Below, piece by piece: positions 15,001-26,210 of a stretch of DNA of 64,000 bases (positions are counted from its first letter, which is position 1; every line of letters starts with the position of its first letter). This DNA comes from Cherax quadricarinatus (lineage: Eukaryota; Arthropoda; Malacostraca; Decapoda; Parastacidae). A program made the translations under genes and the position numbers. Location: positions 93,501-157,500 of the forward strand of contig NW_027195501.1 of NCBI RefSeq assembly GCF_038502225.1. The letters are read 5' to 3'. The notes under the pieces were generated by a model. It was not told where the DNA came from. It was given only the letters and a program-made list of their open reading frames with translations, and did not search any database.

Positions 15001-18000
15001 AAAGTTTAGACACAAAGTTTAGACAAAAAGTTTAGACACAAAGTTTAGACACAAAGTATAGACACAAAGTTTAGACACAAAGTTTAGACACAAAGTTTAG
15101 ACACAAAGTATAGATGCAAAGTTTAGACAAAAAGTTTAGACACAAAGTTTAGACACAAAGTATAGACACAAAGTTTAGACACAAAGTTTAGACACAAAGT
15201 TTAGACACAAAGTTTAGGCACAAAGTATAGACACAAAGTTTAGACACAAAGTTTAGACACAAAGATTAGACACAAAGTTTAGACACAAAGTATAGACACA
15301 AAGTTTAGACACAAAGTTTAGACACAAAGTTTAGACACATAGTTTAGACAAAAAGTTTAGAAACAAAGTTTAGACACAAAGTTTAGACACAAAGTTTAGA
15401 CACAAAGTTTAGACACAAAGTTTAGACGCAAAGTTTAGAAACAAAGTTTAGACACAAAGTTTAGACACAAAGTTTAGACACGAAGTTTAGACACAAAGTT
15501 TAGACACAAAGTTTAGACACAAAGTTTAGACTCAAAGTTTAGACACAAAGTTTAGACACAAAGTTTAGACACAAAGTTTAGACACAAAGTTTAGACACAA
15601 AGTTTAGACACAAAGTTTAGACACAAAGTTTACACACAAAGTTTAGACACAAAGTTTAGACACAAAAAGGTTATACACAAAGTTTAGACACAAAGTTTAG
15701 ACACAAAGTTTAGACACAAAGTTTAGACACAAAGTTTAGACACAAAGTTTAGACACAAAGTTTAGACACAAAGTTTAGACACAAAGTTTAGACACAAAGT
15801 TTAGACACAAAGTTTAGACACAAAGTTTAGACACAAAGTTTAGACACAAAGTTTAGACACAAAGTTTAGACACAAAGTTTAGACACAAAGTTTAGACACA
15901 AAGTTTAGACACAAAGTTTAGACACAAAGTTTAGACACAAAGTTTAGACACAAAGTTTAGACACAAAGTTTAGACACAAAGTATAGACACAAAGTTTAGA
16001 CACAAAGTTTAGACACAAAGTTTAGACACAAAGTTTAGACACAAAGTTTAGACACAAAGTTTAGACACAAAGTTCACACGAAAGTTTAGACACAAAGTAA
16101 AGACACAAAGTTTAGACACAAAGTTTAGACACAAAGTATAGACACAAAGTTTAGACACAAACTTTAGACACAAAGTTTAGAGACAAAGTTTAGACACAAA
16201 GTATAGACACAAAGTTTAGACACAAAGTTTAGACACAAAGTTTAGACACAAAGTTTAGACACAAAGTTTAGAAGTTTAGACACAAAGTTTAGACACAAAG
16301 TTTAGACACAAAGTTTAGACACAAAGTTTAGACCAAAAATTTAGACACAAAGTTTAGACACAAAGTATAGACAGAAAGTTTAGACACAAAGTTTAGACAC
16401 AAAGTTTAGACACAAAGTTTAGACACAAAGTATAGATGCAAAGTTTAGACAAAAAGTTTAGACACAAAGTTTAGACACAAAGTTTAGACACAAAGTTTAG
16501 ACACAAAGTTTAGACACAAAGTTTAGACACAAAGTTTAGACACAAAGTTTAGACACAAAGTTTAGACGCAAAGTTTAGACACAAAGTTTAGACACAAAGT
16601 TTAGACGCAAAGTTTAGACACAAAGTTTAGACACAAAGTTTAGACACAAAGTTTAGACACAAAGTTTAGACACAAAGTTTAGACTCAAAGTTTAGACACA
16701 AAGTTTAGACACAAAGTTTAGACACAAAGTTTAGACACAAAGTTTAGACACAAAGTTTAGACACAAAGTTTAGACACAAAGTTTAGACACAAAGTTTAGA
16801 CACAAAGTTTAGACACAAAGTTTAGACACAAAGTTTAGACACAAAGTTTAGACACAAAGTTTAGACACAAAGTTTAGACACAAAGTTTAGACACAAAGTT
16901 TAGACACAAAGTTTAGACACAAAGTTTAGACACAAAGTTTAGACACAAAGTTTAGACACAAAGTTTAGACACAAAGTTTAGACACATAGTTTAGACAAAA
17001 AGTTTAGACACAAAGTTTAGACACAAAGTTTAGACACAAAGTTTAGACACAAAGTTTAGACACAAAGTTTAGACACAAAGTTTAGACACAAAGTTTAGAC
17101 ACAAAGTTTAGACACAAAGTTTAGACACAAAGTGTAGACACAAAGTTTAGACACAAAGTTTAGACGCAAAGTTTAGACACAAAGTTTAGACACAAAGTTT
17201 AGACACAAAGTTTAGACACAAAGTTTAGACACAAAGTTTAGACACAAAGTTTAGACACAAAGTTTAGACACAAAGTTTAGACACAAAGTTCTCAAGAAAG
17301 TTTAGACACAAAGTTTAGACACAAAGTTTAGACACAAAGTTTAGACACAAAGTTTAGACACAAAGTTTAGACACAAAGTTTAGACACAAAGTTTAGACAC
17401 AAAGTTTAGACACAAAGTTTAGACACAAAGTTTAGACACAAAGTTTAGACACAAAGTTTAGACACAAAGTTTAGAAACAAAGTTTAGACACAAAGTTTAG
17501 ACACAAAGTTTAGACACAAAGTTTAGACACAAAGTTTAGACACAAAGTTTAGACACAAAGTTTAGACACAAAGTTTAGACACAAAGTTTAGACACAAAGT
17601 TTAGACACAAAGTTTAGACACAAAGTTTAGACACAAAGTTTAGACACAAAGTTTAGACACAAAGTTTAGACACAAAGTTTAGACACAAAGTTTAGACACA
17701 AAGTTTAGACACAAAGTTTAGACACAAAGTTTAGACACAAAGTTTAGACACAAAGTTTAGACACAAAGTTTAGACACAAAGTTTAGACACAAAGTTTAGA
17801 CACAAAGTTTAGACGCAAAGTTTAGACACAAAGTTTAGACACAAAGTTTTGACACAAAGTTTAGACACAAAGTTTAGACACAAAGTTTAGACACAAAGTT
17901 TAGACACAAAGTTTAGACACAAAGTTTAGACACAAAGTTTAGACACAAAGTTTAGACACAAAGTTTAGACACAAAGTTTAGACACAAAGTTTAGACACAA

Positions 18001-20446
18001 AGTTTAGACACAAAGTTTAGACACAAAGTTTAGACACAAAGTTTAGACACAAAATTTAGACACAAAGTTTAGACACAAAGTTTAGACACAAAGTTTAGAC
18101 ACAAAGTTTAGACACAAAGTTTAGACGCAAAGTTTAGACACAAAGTTTAGACACAAAGTTTAGACACAAAGTTTAGACACAAAGTTTAGACACAAAGTTT
18201 AGACACAAAGTTTAGACACAAAGTTTAGACACAAAGTTTAGACACAAAGTTTAGACACAAAGTTTAGACACAAAGTTTAGACACAAAGTTTAGACACAAA
18301 GTTTAGACACAAAGTTTAGACACAAAGTTTAGACTAAAAGTTTAGACACAAAGTTTAGACACAAAGTTTAGACACAAAGTTTACACACAAAGTTAAACAC
18401 AAAGTTTAGACACAAAGTTTAGACACAAAGTTTAGACACAAAGTATAGACACAAAGTTTAGACACAAAGTTTAGACACAAACTTTAGACACAAAGTTTAG
18501 ACACAAAGTTTAGACACAAAGTTTAGACACAAAGTTTAGACACAAAGTTTAGACACAAAGTTTAGACACAAAGTTTAGACACAAAGTTTAGACACAAAGT
18601 TTAGACACAAAGTTTAGACACAAAGTTTAGACACAAAGTTTAGACACAAAGTTTAGACACAAAGTTTAGACACAAAGTTTAGACACAAAGTTTAGACAAA
18701 AAGTTTAGACACAAAGTTTAGACACAAAGTATAGACACAAAGTTTAGACACAAAGTTTAGACACAAAGTTTAGACACAAAGTTTAGACACAAAGTATAGA
18801 TGCAAAGTTTAGACAAAAAGTTTAGACACAAAGTTTAGACACAAAGTATAGACACAAAGTTTAGACACAAAGTTTAGACACAAAGTTTAGACACAAAGTT
18901 TAGGCACAAAGTATAGACACAAAGTTTAGACACAAAGTTTAGACACAAAGTTTAGACACAAAGTTTAGACACAAAGTATAGACACAAAGTTTAGACACAA
19001 AGTTTAGACACAAAGTTTAGACACAAAGTTTAGACACAAAGTTTAGACACAAAGTTTAGACACAAAGTTTAGACACAAAGTTTAGACACAAAGTTTAGAC
19101 ACAAAGTTTAGACACAAAGTTTAGACACAAAGTTTAGACACAAAGTTTAGACACAAAGTTTAGACACAAAGTTTAGACGCAAAGTTTAGACACAAAGTTT
19201 AGACACAAAGTTTAGACACAAAGTTTAGACACAAAGTTTAGACACAAAGTTTAGACACAAAGTTTAGACACAAAGTTTAGACACAAAGTTTAGACACAAA
19301 GTTTAGACACAAAGTTTAGACACAAAGTTTAGACACAAAGTTTAGACACAAAGTTTAGACACAAAGTTTAGACACAAAGTTTAGACACAAAGTTTAGACA
19401 CAAAGTTTAGACACAAAGTTTAGACACAAAGTTTAGACACAAAGTTTAGACACAAAGTTTAGACACAAAGTTTAGACACAAAGTTTAGACACAAAGTTTA
19501 GACACAAAGTTTAGACACAAAGTTTAGACACAAAGTTTAGACACAAAGTTTAGACACAAAGTTTAGACACAAAGTTTAGACACAAACTTTAGACACAAAG
19601 TTTAGACACAAAGTTTAGACACAAAGTTTAGACACAAAGTTTAGACACAAAGTTTAGACACAAAGTTTAGACACAAAGTTTAGACACAAAGTTTAGACAC
19701 AAAGTTTAGACACAAAGTTTAGACACAAAGTTTAGACACAAAGTTTAGACACAAAGTTTAGACACAAAGTTTAGACACAAAGTTTAGACACAAAGTTTAG
19801 ACACAAAGTTTAGACACAAAGTTTAGACTCAAAGTTTAGACTCAAAGTTTAGACACAAAGTTTAGACACAAAGTTTAGACACAAAGTTTAGACACAAAGT
19901 TTAGACACAAAGTTTAGACACAAAGTTTAGACACAAAGTTTAGACACAAAGTTTAGACACAAAGTTTAGACACAAAGTTTAGACACAAAGTTTAGACACA
20001 AAGTTTAGACACAAAGTTTAGACACAAAGCTTAGACACAAAGTATAGACACAAAGTTTAGACACAAAGTTTAGACACAAAGTTTAGACTCAAAGTTTAGA
20101 CTCAAAGTTTAGACACAAAGTTTAGACACAAAGTTTACACACAAAGTTTAGACACAAAGTTTAGACACAAAGTTTAGACACAAAGTTTAGACACAAAGTT
20201 TAGACACAAAGTATAGACACAAAGTTTAGACACAAAGTTTAGACACAAAGTTTAGACACAAAGTATAGACACAAAGTTTAGACACAAAGTTTAGACACAA
20301 AGTTTAGACACAAAGTTTAGACACAAAGTTTAGAAGTTTAGACGCAAAGTTTAGACGCAAAGTTTAGACACAAAGTTTAGACACAAAGTTTAGACACAAA
20401 GTTTAGACGCAAAGTTTAGACACAAAGTTTAGACGCAAAGTTTAGA
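1..20446. repeat. 13-bp satellite array (AGTTTAGACACAA)n
   Basis: The unit AGTTTAGACACAA repeats head to tail with no unique sequence between copies, giving about 1,570 copies. Common single-base variants are AGTTTAGACGCAA, AGTATAGACACAA, AGTTTAGGCACAA, AGTTTAGACTCAA and AGTTTAGATGCAA. Long stretches such as 1130-3390 and 4950-8000 are nearly uniform, while 3400-4880, 12100-15500, 16060-16450 and 18330-18990 are rich in variants. An 8-bp truncated unit (AGTTTAGA) recurs at seven places. The array is open at the left window edge and ends at a LINE fragment on the right. No reading frame of useful length exists in it. It is not the arthropod telomere repeat TTAGG. Function is unknown; a heterochromatic or pericentromeric location is possible but not shown. 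Confidence 0.98.
4021..4575. repeat. 424-bp higher-order duplication inside the 13-bp satellite
   Basis: The same ordered series of rare variants occurs at 4021 and again at 4445: TTTAAACACA, then a GAATC unit, then a GACCC unit, then a TTTACAC unit, then the 8-bp truncated unit followed by a GACGC unit. The offset is 424 bp, which equals 32 full 13-bp units plus one 8-bp unit. This indicates a segmental duplication within the array, as expected from unequal exchange or replication slippage. Confidence 0.85.
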
Positions 20447-21853
20447 TGAAACATATGTGAACAGTATTTAGATAAGGCTAAAAAGGTTTTTGTGGCATTT
20501 ATGGATTTGGAAAAGGCGTATGACAGGGTGGATAGGGGGGCAATGTGGCAGATGTTGCAAGTGTATGGTGTAGGAGGTAGGTTACTGAAAGCAGTGAAGA
20601 GTTTTTACGAGGATAGTGAGGCTCAAGTTAGAGTATGTAGGAAAGAGGGAAATTATTTCCCAGTAAAAGTAGGCCTTAGACAAGGGTGTGTGATGTCACC
20701 GTGGTTTTTTAATATATTTATAGATGGGGTTGTAAGAGAAGTAAATGCGAGGGTCTTGGCAAGAGGCTTGGAGTTAAAAGATAAAGAATCACACATAAAG
20801 TGAGAGTTGTCACAGTTGCTCTTTGCTGATGACACTGTGCTCTTGGGAGATTCTGAAGAGAAGTTGCAGAGGTTGGTGGATGAATTTGGTAGGGTATGCA
20901 AAAGAAGAAAATTAAAAGTGAATACAGGAAAGAGTAAGGTTATGAGGATAACAAAAAGATTAGGTGATGAAAGATTGGATATCAGATTGGAGGGAGAGAG
21001 TATGGAGGAGGTGAATGTATTCAGATATTTGGGAGTGGACGTGTCAGCAGATGGGTCTATGAAAGATGAGGTGAATCATAGAATTGATGAGGGGAAAAGG
21101 GTGAGCGGTGCACTTAGGAGTCTGTGGAGACAAAGAACTTTGTCCTTGGAGGCAAAGAGGGGAATGTATGAGAGTATAGTTTTACCAATGCTCTTATATG
21201 GGTGTGAAGCATGGGTGATGAATGTTGCAGCGAGGAGAAGGCTGGAGGCAGTGGAGATGTCATGTCTGAGGGCAATGTGTGGTGAGAATATAATGCAGAG
21301 AATTCGTAGTTTGGAAGTTAGGAGGAGGTGCGGGATTACCAAAACTGTTGTCCAGAGGGCTGAGGAAGGGTTGTTGAGGTGGTTCGGACATGTAGAGAGA
21401 ATGGAGCGAAACAGAATGACTTCAAGAGTGTATCAGTCTGTAGTGGAAGGAAGGCGGGGTAGGGGTCGGCCTAGGAAAGGTTGGAGGGAAGGGGTAAAGG
21501 AGGTTTTGTGTGCGAGAGGGCTTGTACTTCCAGCGGGCATGCGTGAGCGTGTTTGATAGGAGTGAATGGAGACAAATGGTTTTTAATACTTGACGTGCTG
21601 TTGGAGTGTGAGCAAAGTAACATTTATGAAGGGATTCAGGGAAACCGGCAGGCCGGACTTGAGTCCTGGAGATGGGAAGTACAGTGCCTGCACTCTGAAG
21701 GAGGGGTGTTAATGTTGCAGTTTAAAAACTGTAGTGTAAAGCACCCTTCTGGCAAGACAGTGATGGAGTGAATGATGGTGAAAGTTTTTCTTTTTCGGGC
21801 CACCCTGCCTTGGTGGGAATCGGCCAGAGTGTTAATAAAAAAAATAATATATA
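20447..21853 (+). mobile_element. 5'-truncated RTE-like non-LTR retrotransposon
   Basis: This LINE copy begins abruptly at the edge of the 13-bp satellite and runs from the middle of the reverse transcriptase to the 3' end. The 3' untranslated part (about 21557-21853) contains the phrase ggccaccctgccttggtg and ends in an A-rich stretch with AATAAAA, followed by (TA)n. The endonuclease and RT N-terminal part are missing, which is typical of 5' truncation by target-primed reverse transcription. Tail fragments of the same family recur at 22316, 29038, 30095 and, reversed, 30478. The clade name (RTE-like) rests on general resemblance of the RT and the C-terminal GRGRPRKGW-type region and is not certain. 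No target-site duplication can be defined because both ends lie in low-complexity DNA. Confidence 0.85.
20459..21556 (+). pseudogene. LINE reverse transcriptase fragment with one in-frame stop
   Basis: The frame is open from about 20450 and reads ...KVFVAFMDLEKAYDRVDR, a non-LTR RT motif carrying a catalytic aspartate. It continues through GLRQGCVMSPW, then meets a TGA at 20801-20803. The same frame resumes at once with ELSQLLFADDTVLLGDS, so the FADD catalytic box (20822-20833) is intact. Downstream come FRYLGVDVSADGS and a C-terminal region with LLRWFGHVERM and GRGRPRKGW. The frame stops at 21554-21556. The single TGA is best read as a nonsense mutation, because the flanking halves keep frame and family resemblance. 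There is no start codon of its own: the 5' end is a truncation. The fragment would be inactive for retrotransposition. Confidence 0.85.
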
Positions 21854-21855
21854 TA

Positions 21856-22312
<457 letters not shown>

Positions 22313-22315
22313 TGA

Positions 22316-22415
22316 ATGTCAACACACCTTTGGCAAGACAAACATGGAGTGAGTGATGATGAAGGTGTTTCTTCTTTTTTTAGGTCACCCTGCCTCGGTA
22401 GGAAACTTAGGTGTG
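22316..22415 (+). mobile_element. RTE-like LINE 3'-tail fragment
   Basis: The stretch ggcaagac...ggagtgagtgatgatgaag...ttaggtcaccctgcctcggt aligns in order with the 3' end of the LINE at 21750-21830. Only the tail is present. It is followed directly by the minus-strand LINE copy, so two pieces of one family meet in opposite orientation. Confidence 0.75.
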
Positions 22416-22422
22416 TCGACAC

Positions 22423-23445
22423 TCAAGTCCGGCTAACTGGTTTCCTTAAATTCCTTCATAAATATTCCCTTGCTCACACTCCAACAGTACATCAAGAAAA
22501 AACAAATACCTTCTCTCGCTTTTAACACGCTCATGCTTGCTGGATATTTAAGCCACTCACACACAAAACTTCCATTACCCTCACCCTTCAAATTTTCTAG
22601 GAAGACCCTTACCCTGCCTTCATTCCAATACAAATTTATATACTTCCAAGTCATTCTATTTTGTTCCATCCTTTCTAAGTGTCCGAACCACATCAACAAC
22701 CCCTCATCAACCCTCTGGATAACACTTTTAGTAACTCTGCACCTCTTTCTAATTTCCAAGCTAAGGATTCTGTGCATAATATTCACACCATGCACTGCCA
22801 TCGGACACGACATCTCCACTGCTTCTCCTTGTTGCAACTTTCACTACCCATGCTTCACATCGATGTAAGAGCATTGGTACCATTATACTCTCACACATTT
22901 CCCCATTTTCTTCCATGGATAACGTCTTCTCCACAGACTTCTCAGTACACCACTCACCCTTTTCCCCTTGTCAGTTCTGTGGTTCGCCTCGTCCTTCATA
23001 AACCCATCTACTGACAAGTCTATTAACAAATATCTGAAAACATTAACCTCCTCCATACTCCCTCCCTCTAACCTGATACCCAGTCTTCCATTTTCTATTT
23101 TTTATTATCCTCATCATTTTATTCTTTCCTTTGTTAATTTTTAACTTTCTTCTTTCATATACTTTCCCAAATTCATCCACTATCCTCTGCAAATTCTTTT
23201 CAGAATCTCCCAAAAGCACACACAGTATTATAAGTGTTATATTCTTCATCTTTTAATCCCCCACTTCTTGTAAACACCCAATCATTTACTTCTGTTACAA
23301 TCCCATCTATAAATATATTTAACAACCACGGTAACATCACGCATCCCTGTTCTAGGCCTACTTTTACCGGGAAATAATCTCCCTGTATTCTATATAGTAC
23401 CTGAGTCTAACTATCCTCGCAAAAACTCTTAACTGTTTTCACTAA
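22423..23445 (-). pseudogene. Degraded antisense copy of the RTE-like LINE
   Basis: The minus strand carries a decayed copy of the plus-strand element at 20590-21665. Near 23445-23330 it matches the region around the GLRQGC motif. At about 23249-23045 it reads VLLGDSEKNLQRIVDEFGKVYERRKLK, and at 22837-22433 it reads AVEMSCPMAVHGVNIMHRI...GLLMWFGHLERMEQNRM. The bases that should encode the FADD catalytic box (about 23205-23240) are deleted or scrambled, the first RT aspartate motif is absent, and the frame is broken several times. It is much older than the plus-strand copy. Its 3' end stops at the sequence matching 'ccggacttgag' and lacks the final tail. Confidence 0.8.
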
Positions 23446-23629
23446 TGTCAGTGCTCATTTAGCCACTATTACACTAACCATAAAGCAAGAGTTTAACGGA
23501 ATGTGGTTGTCACTATGTTTCTGGGAGCTTACCTAGCGTGCACCCAAAGTTTCTTAATGAGAAAATTAAGAAAATATTTCATGTTTCTACAAAACTATGT
23601 TAACCTGAGGAGTTTATAAAAACTATTTG
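23446..23629. other. No recognised feature
   Basis: AT-rich sequence between two minus-strand LINEs. I see no open frame or known motif. Confidence 0.5.
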
Positions 23630-23704
23630 TACTCACCTATTTGTGGTTGCAGGGGTCGAGTCACAGCTCCTGGCCCCGCCTCTTCGCTGATTGTTACTAG
23701 GTCC
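23630..23704 (-). repeat. CR1-like LINE 3' tail, parent sequence of the terminal satellite
   Basis: From the last two ORF2 codons and the stop to the GTGAGTAC end, this 75-bp segment aligns with the unit of the array at 60893-64000. I count 8 differences in 75 columns. The block 'gaagaggcggggc' and the block 'tgactcgacccctgc' are identical between them. Confidence 0.9.
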
Positions 23705-25769
23705 TCTCTCTCCCTGCCCCATGAGCTCTATCATACCTCGCCTTAAAACTATGTATGGTTCCTGCCTCCACCACATCACTTTCTAGGCTATTCCATGGCC
23801 TGACTACTCTATGACTGAAGAAATACTTCCTAACATCCCTTTGATTCATCTGAGTCTTCAACTTCCAATTGTGACCTCTTGTGTCTGTGTCCCATTTCTG
23901 GAACATCCCGTCTTTATCCACCTCGTCTATTCCGCGCAGTATTTTATATGTCGTTATCATGTCTCCCCTGACCCTCCTGTCCTCCAGTGTCGTCAGGCCG
24001 ATTTCCCTCAACCTTTCTTCATAGGACAATCCCCGTAGCTCTGGGACTAGTCTTGTTGCAAACCTTTGCACTTTCTCTAATTTCTTGACTTGCTTGACTA
24101 GGTGTGGATTCCAAACTGGTGCTGCATACTCCAGTATGGGCCTGACGTAGATGGTGTACAGAGTCTTAAACGAATCCTTACTGAGGTATCGGAGCGCTAT
24201 CCGTAGGTTTGCCAGGCGCCCGTATGCTGCAGCAGTTATCTGATTGATGTGCGCCTCAGGAGATATGCTCGGTGTTATACTCACCCCCAGATCTTTTTTC
24301 TTGAGTGAGGTATGCAGTCTTTGGCCATCTAAACTATATTGTGTCTGCGGTCTTCTTTGCCCTTCCCCAGTCTTCATGACTTTGCATTTGGCAGGGTTAA
24401 ATTCAAGGAGCCAGTTGCTGGACCAGGCTTGTAGCCTGTCCAGATCTCTTTGTAGTCCTGCCTGATCCTCGTCCGATTCGATTCTTCTCATTAACTTCAC
24501 ATCGTCTGCAAACAAGGACACTTCTGAGTCTATCCCTTCCGTTATGTCGTTCACGTATACCAAGAACAGCACAGGTCCTAGGACTGACCCCTGTGGAACC
24601 CCGCTTGTCACAGACGCCCACTCTGACACCTCGTCGCGTACCATGACTCGTTGTTGCCTCCCTGTCAGATATTCTCTGATCCATTGCAGTGCCTTTCCTG
24701 TTATGTGTGCCTGGTCCTCTAGCTTTTGCAGTAACCTCTTGTGAGGAACTGTGTCGAAAGCCTTCTTGCAGTCCAAAAATACGCAGTCGATCCACCCCTC
24801 TCTCTCTTGTTTTACTTCTGTCACCTTGTCATAAAACTCTAGTAGGTTTGTGACACAGGATTTTCCTTCCCTGAAACCGTGCTGGTTGTCAATTATACAC
24901 TTGTTTCTTTCCAGGTGCCCCACCACTCTCCTCCTGATGATCTTCTCCATGACCTTGCATACTATACACGTTAGTGATACAGGTCTGTAGTTTAGTGCCT
25001 CATGTCTGTCTCCCTTTTTAAAAATTGGGACTACATTTGCCATTTTCCATACCTCAGGGAGTTGCCCAGTTTCAAATGATGTGTTGAAAATCTTTGTTAA
25101 TGGCTCACACAATATCTCTGCTCCCTCTTTAAGGACCCATGGAGAGATGTTGTCTGGTCCCACCGCCTTTGAGGTGTCAAGTTCGCATAGCAGCTTCTTC
25201 ACCTCCTCCTTGGTTATATGTACCTCATCCAGCACTTGCTGGTGTGCCCCCCTGTTCTGATTTCTTGGAGTCCTACTGGTTTCCACTGTAAATACCTCTT
25301 TAAATCTTGTGTTGAGCTCCTGACATACCTCTCGGTCGTTTCTTGTGAATTCCCCATCACCCTTCCTCAGTCTGATTACCTGGTCCTTAACTGTTGTTTT
25401 CCTCCTGATGTGGCTGTACAACAGCTTCGGGTCAGTCTTTACTTTTGATGCTATGTCATTTTCATATTGTCTCTGAGCCTCCCTTCTTATCTGTGCATAT
25501 TCGTTTCTGGCTCTTCGGCTGATTTCTTTATTTTCCTGAGTTCTCTGTCTTCTGTACCTTTTCCATTCTCTAGTACACCTAGTTTTTGCCTCCCTACACC
25601 TTTGGGTGAACCAAGGACTCGTTCTGTTCTTCCCATTATTTCTGTTTCCCTTGGGAACAAACCTCTCCTCTGCCTCCTTGCATTTTGTTGCTACATAGTC
25701 CATCATTTCTTGTACTGGTTTTCCTGTCAGTTCCCTCTCCCACTGAATGTCTTGAAGGAAGTTCCTCAT
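23697..25769 (-). CDS. CR1-like LINE ORF2 reverse transcriptase (690 codons)
   Basis: This protein copies element RNA into DNA at a nicked target. Residues 1-200 are the endonuclease-RT linker, rich in basic and coiled-coil-like sequence (SRRARNEYAQIRREAQRQYEN). The RT follows: KAVGPDNISPWVLK near 200-215, NYRPVSLT near 260, FLDCKKAFDTVPH with catalytic D333, GVPQGSVLGP at 390-399, and FADD at 420-423, so all three RT aspartates (333, 422, 423) are present. The C-terminal part (about 530-690) has the RPILEYAAPVWNP and VVRPWNSL motifs usual in this clade. The ATG at 25769 is internal to the original ORF2: the endonuclease part lies upstream in another frame, separated by what looks like a one-base loss near 25781-25785. 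The stop TAG falls at the start of the 3' tail. The RT looks catalytically complete, but the element as a whole is not autonomous. Confidence 0.85.
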   Translation of the reverse strand: MRNFLQDIQWERELTGKPVQEMMDYVATKCKEAEERFVPKGNRNNGKNRTSPWFTQRCREAKTRCTREWKRYRRQRTQENKEISRRARNEYAQIRREAQRQYENDIASKVKTDPKLLYSHIRRKTTVKDQVIRLRKGDGEFTRNDREVCQELNTRFKEVFTVETSRTPRNQNRGAHQQVLDEVHITKEEVKKLLCELDTSKAVGPDNISPWVLKEGAEILCEPLTKIFNTSFETGQLPEVWKMANVVPIFKKGDRHEALNYRPVSLTCIVCKVMEKIIRRRVVGHLERNKCIIDNQHGFREGKSCVTNLLEFYDKVTEVKQEREGWIDCVFLDCKKAFDTVPHKRLLQKLEDQAHITGKALQWIREYLTGRQQRVMVRDEVSEWASVTSGVPQGSVLGPVLFLVYVNDITEGIDSEVSLFADDVKLMRRIESDEDQAGLQRDLDRLQAWSSNWLLEFNPAKCKVMKTGEGQRRPQTQYSLDGQRLHTSLKKKDLGVSITPSISPEAHINQITAAAYGRLANLRIALRYLSKDSFKTLYTIYVRPILEYAAPVWNPHLVKQVKKLEKVQRFATRLVPELRGLSYEERLREIGLTTLEDRRVRGDMITTYKILRGIDEVDKDGMFQKWDTDTRGHNWKLKTQMNQRDVRKYFFSHRVVRPWNSLESDVVEAGTIHSFKARYDRAHGAGRERT

Positions 25770-25784
25770 GCCTGAGTAGTTCCC

Positions 25785-25990
25785 CTTTTGTAGTTTGGTT
25801 TTTCCCAGCCTATTCCTGCTACTCTCTCCACTTGGAGCTCAACTATGTAGTCGAAGCACAGAACCACATGATCACTAGCTCCCAGGGGCCTTTCATACAT
25901 GATACCCTCGATGTCCGAACTACTCATGGTGAATACAAGGTCCAACCTTGCTGGTTCATCCTCTCCTCTCTCTCTGGTAGTGTCTCTAAC
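25785..25990 (-). pseudogene. LINE endonuclease C-terminal remnant
   Basis: On the minus strand, 25990 to about 25785 reads RLDLVFTMSSSD followed by PLGASDHVVLCFDY. The SDH triad near 25862-25880 is the conserved end of an apurinic-like endonuclease domain of non-LTR elements. The frame runs into a TGA unless one base is added near 25781-25785; with that base it would join the ORF2 frame at residues NYSG-MRNF. The N-terminal catalytic part of the endonuclease is replaced by the (TG)n tract. Confidence 0.75.
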
Positions 25991-25991
25991 A

Positions 25992-26163
<172 letters not shown>

Positions 26164-26182
26164 CACATTCATGTGTTTATGT

Positions 26183-26210
26183 CTGTGTATGATTTTCTAA
26201 TCATACACAG
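26183..26210. other. Perfect 12-bp inverted repeat with 4-base loop
   Basis: CTGTGTATGATT, then TTCT, then AATCATACACAG. The arms are exact complements. It lies next to the (TG)n tract. It could form a hairpin; no function is indicated. Confidence 0.9.

Larger units (their letters stand above)
23630..25990 (-). mobile_element. CR1-like LINE, 5'-truncated at a (TG)n tract
   Basis: Read on the minus strand, the element has the end of an endonuclease domain (25990 to about 25790), a nearly complete ORF2 reverse transcriptase, and a short 3' tail (23704-23630) ending in ctaggtgagtaca-type sequence. The CR1/jockey-like assignment follows from the SGVPQGSVLGP and KAFDTVPH motifs and from the C-terminal region RPILEYAAPVWNP...KLEKVQRFATR. 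The 5' part of the endonuclease and any ORF1 are missing where (TG)n begins. The 3' tail is the same sequence that is amplified in the array at 60893-64000. Confidence 0.88.

Noticed and set aside
1..20446. Telomeric repeat
   Set aside because: The 13-bp unit does not contain the arthropod TTAGG tandem pattern, and it ends internally at a LINE.
22679..23014. 111-codon plus-strand frame as a gene
   Set aside because: It is antisense to the degraded minus-strand LINE copy.
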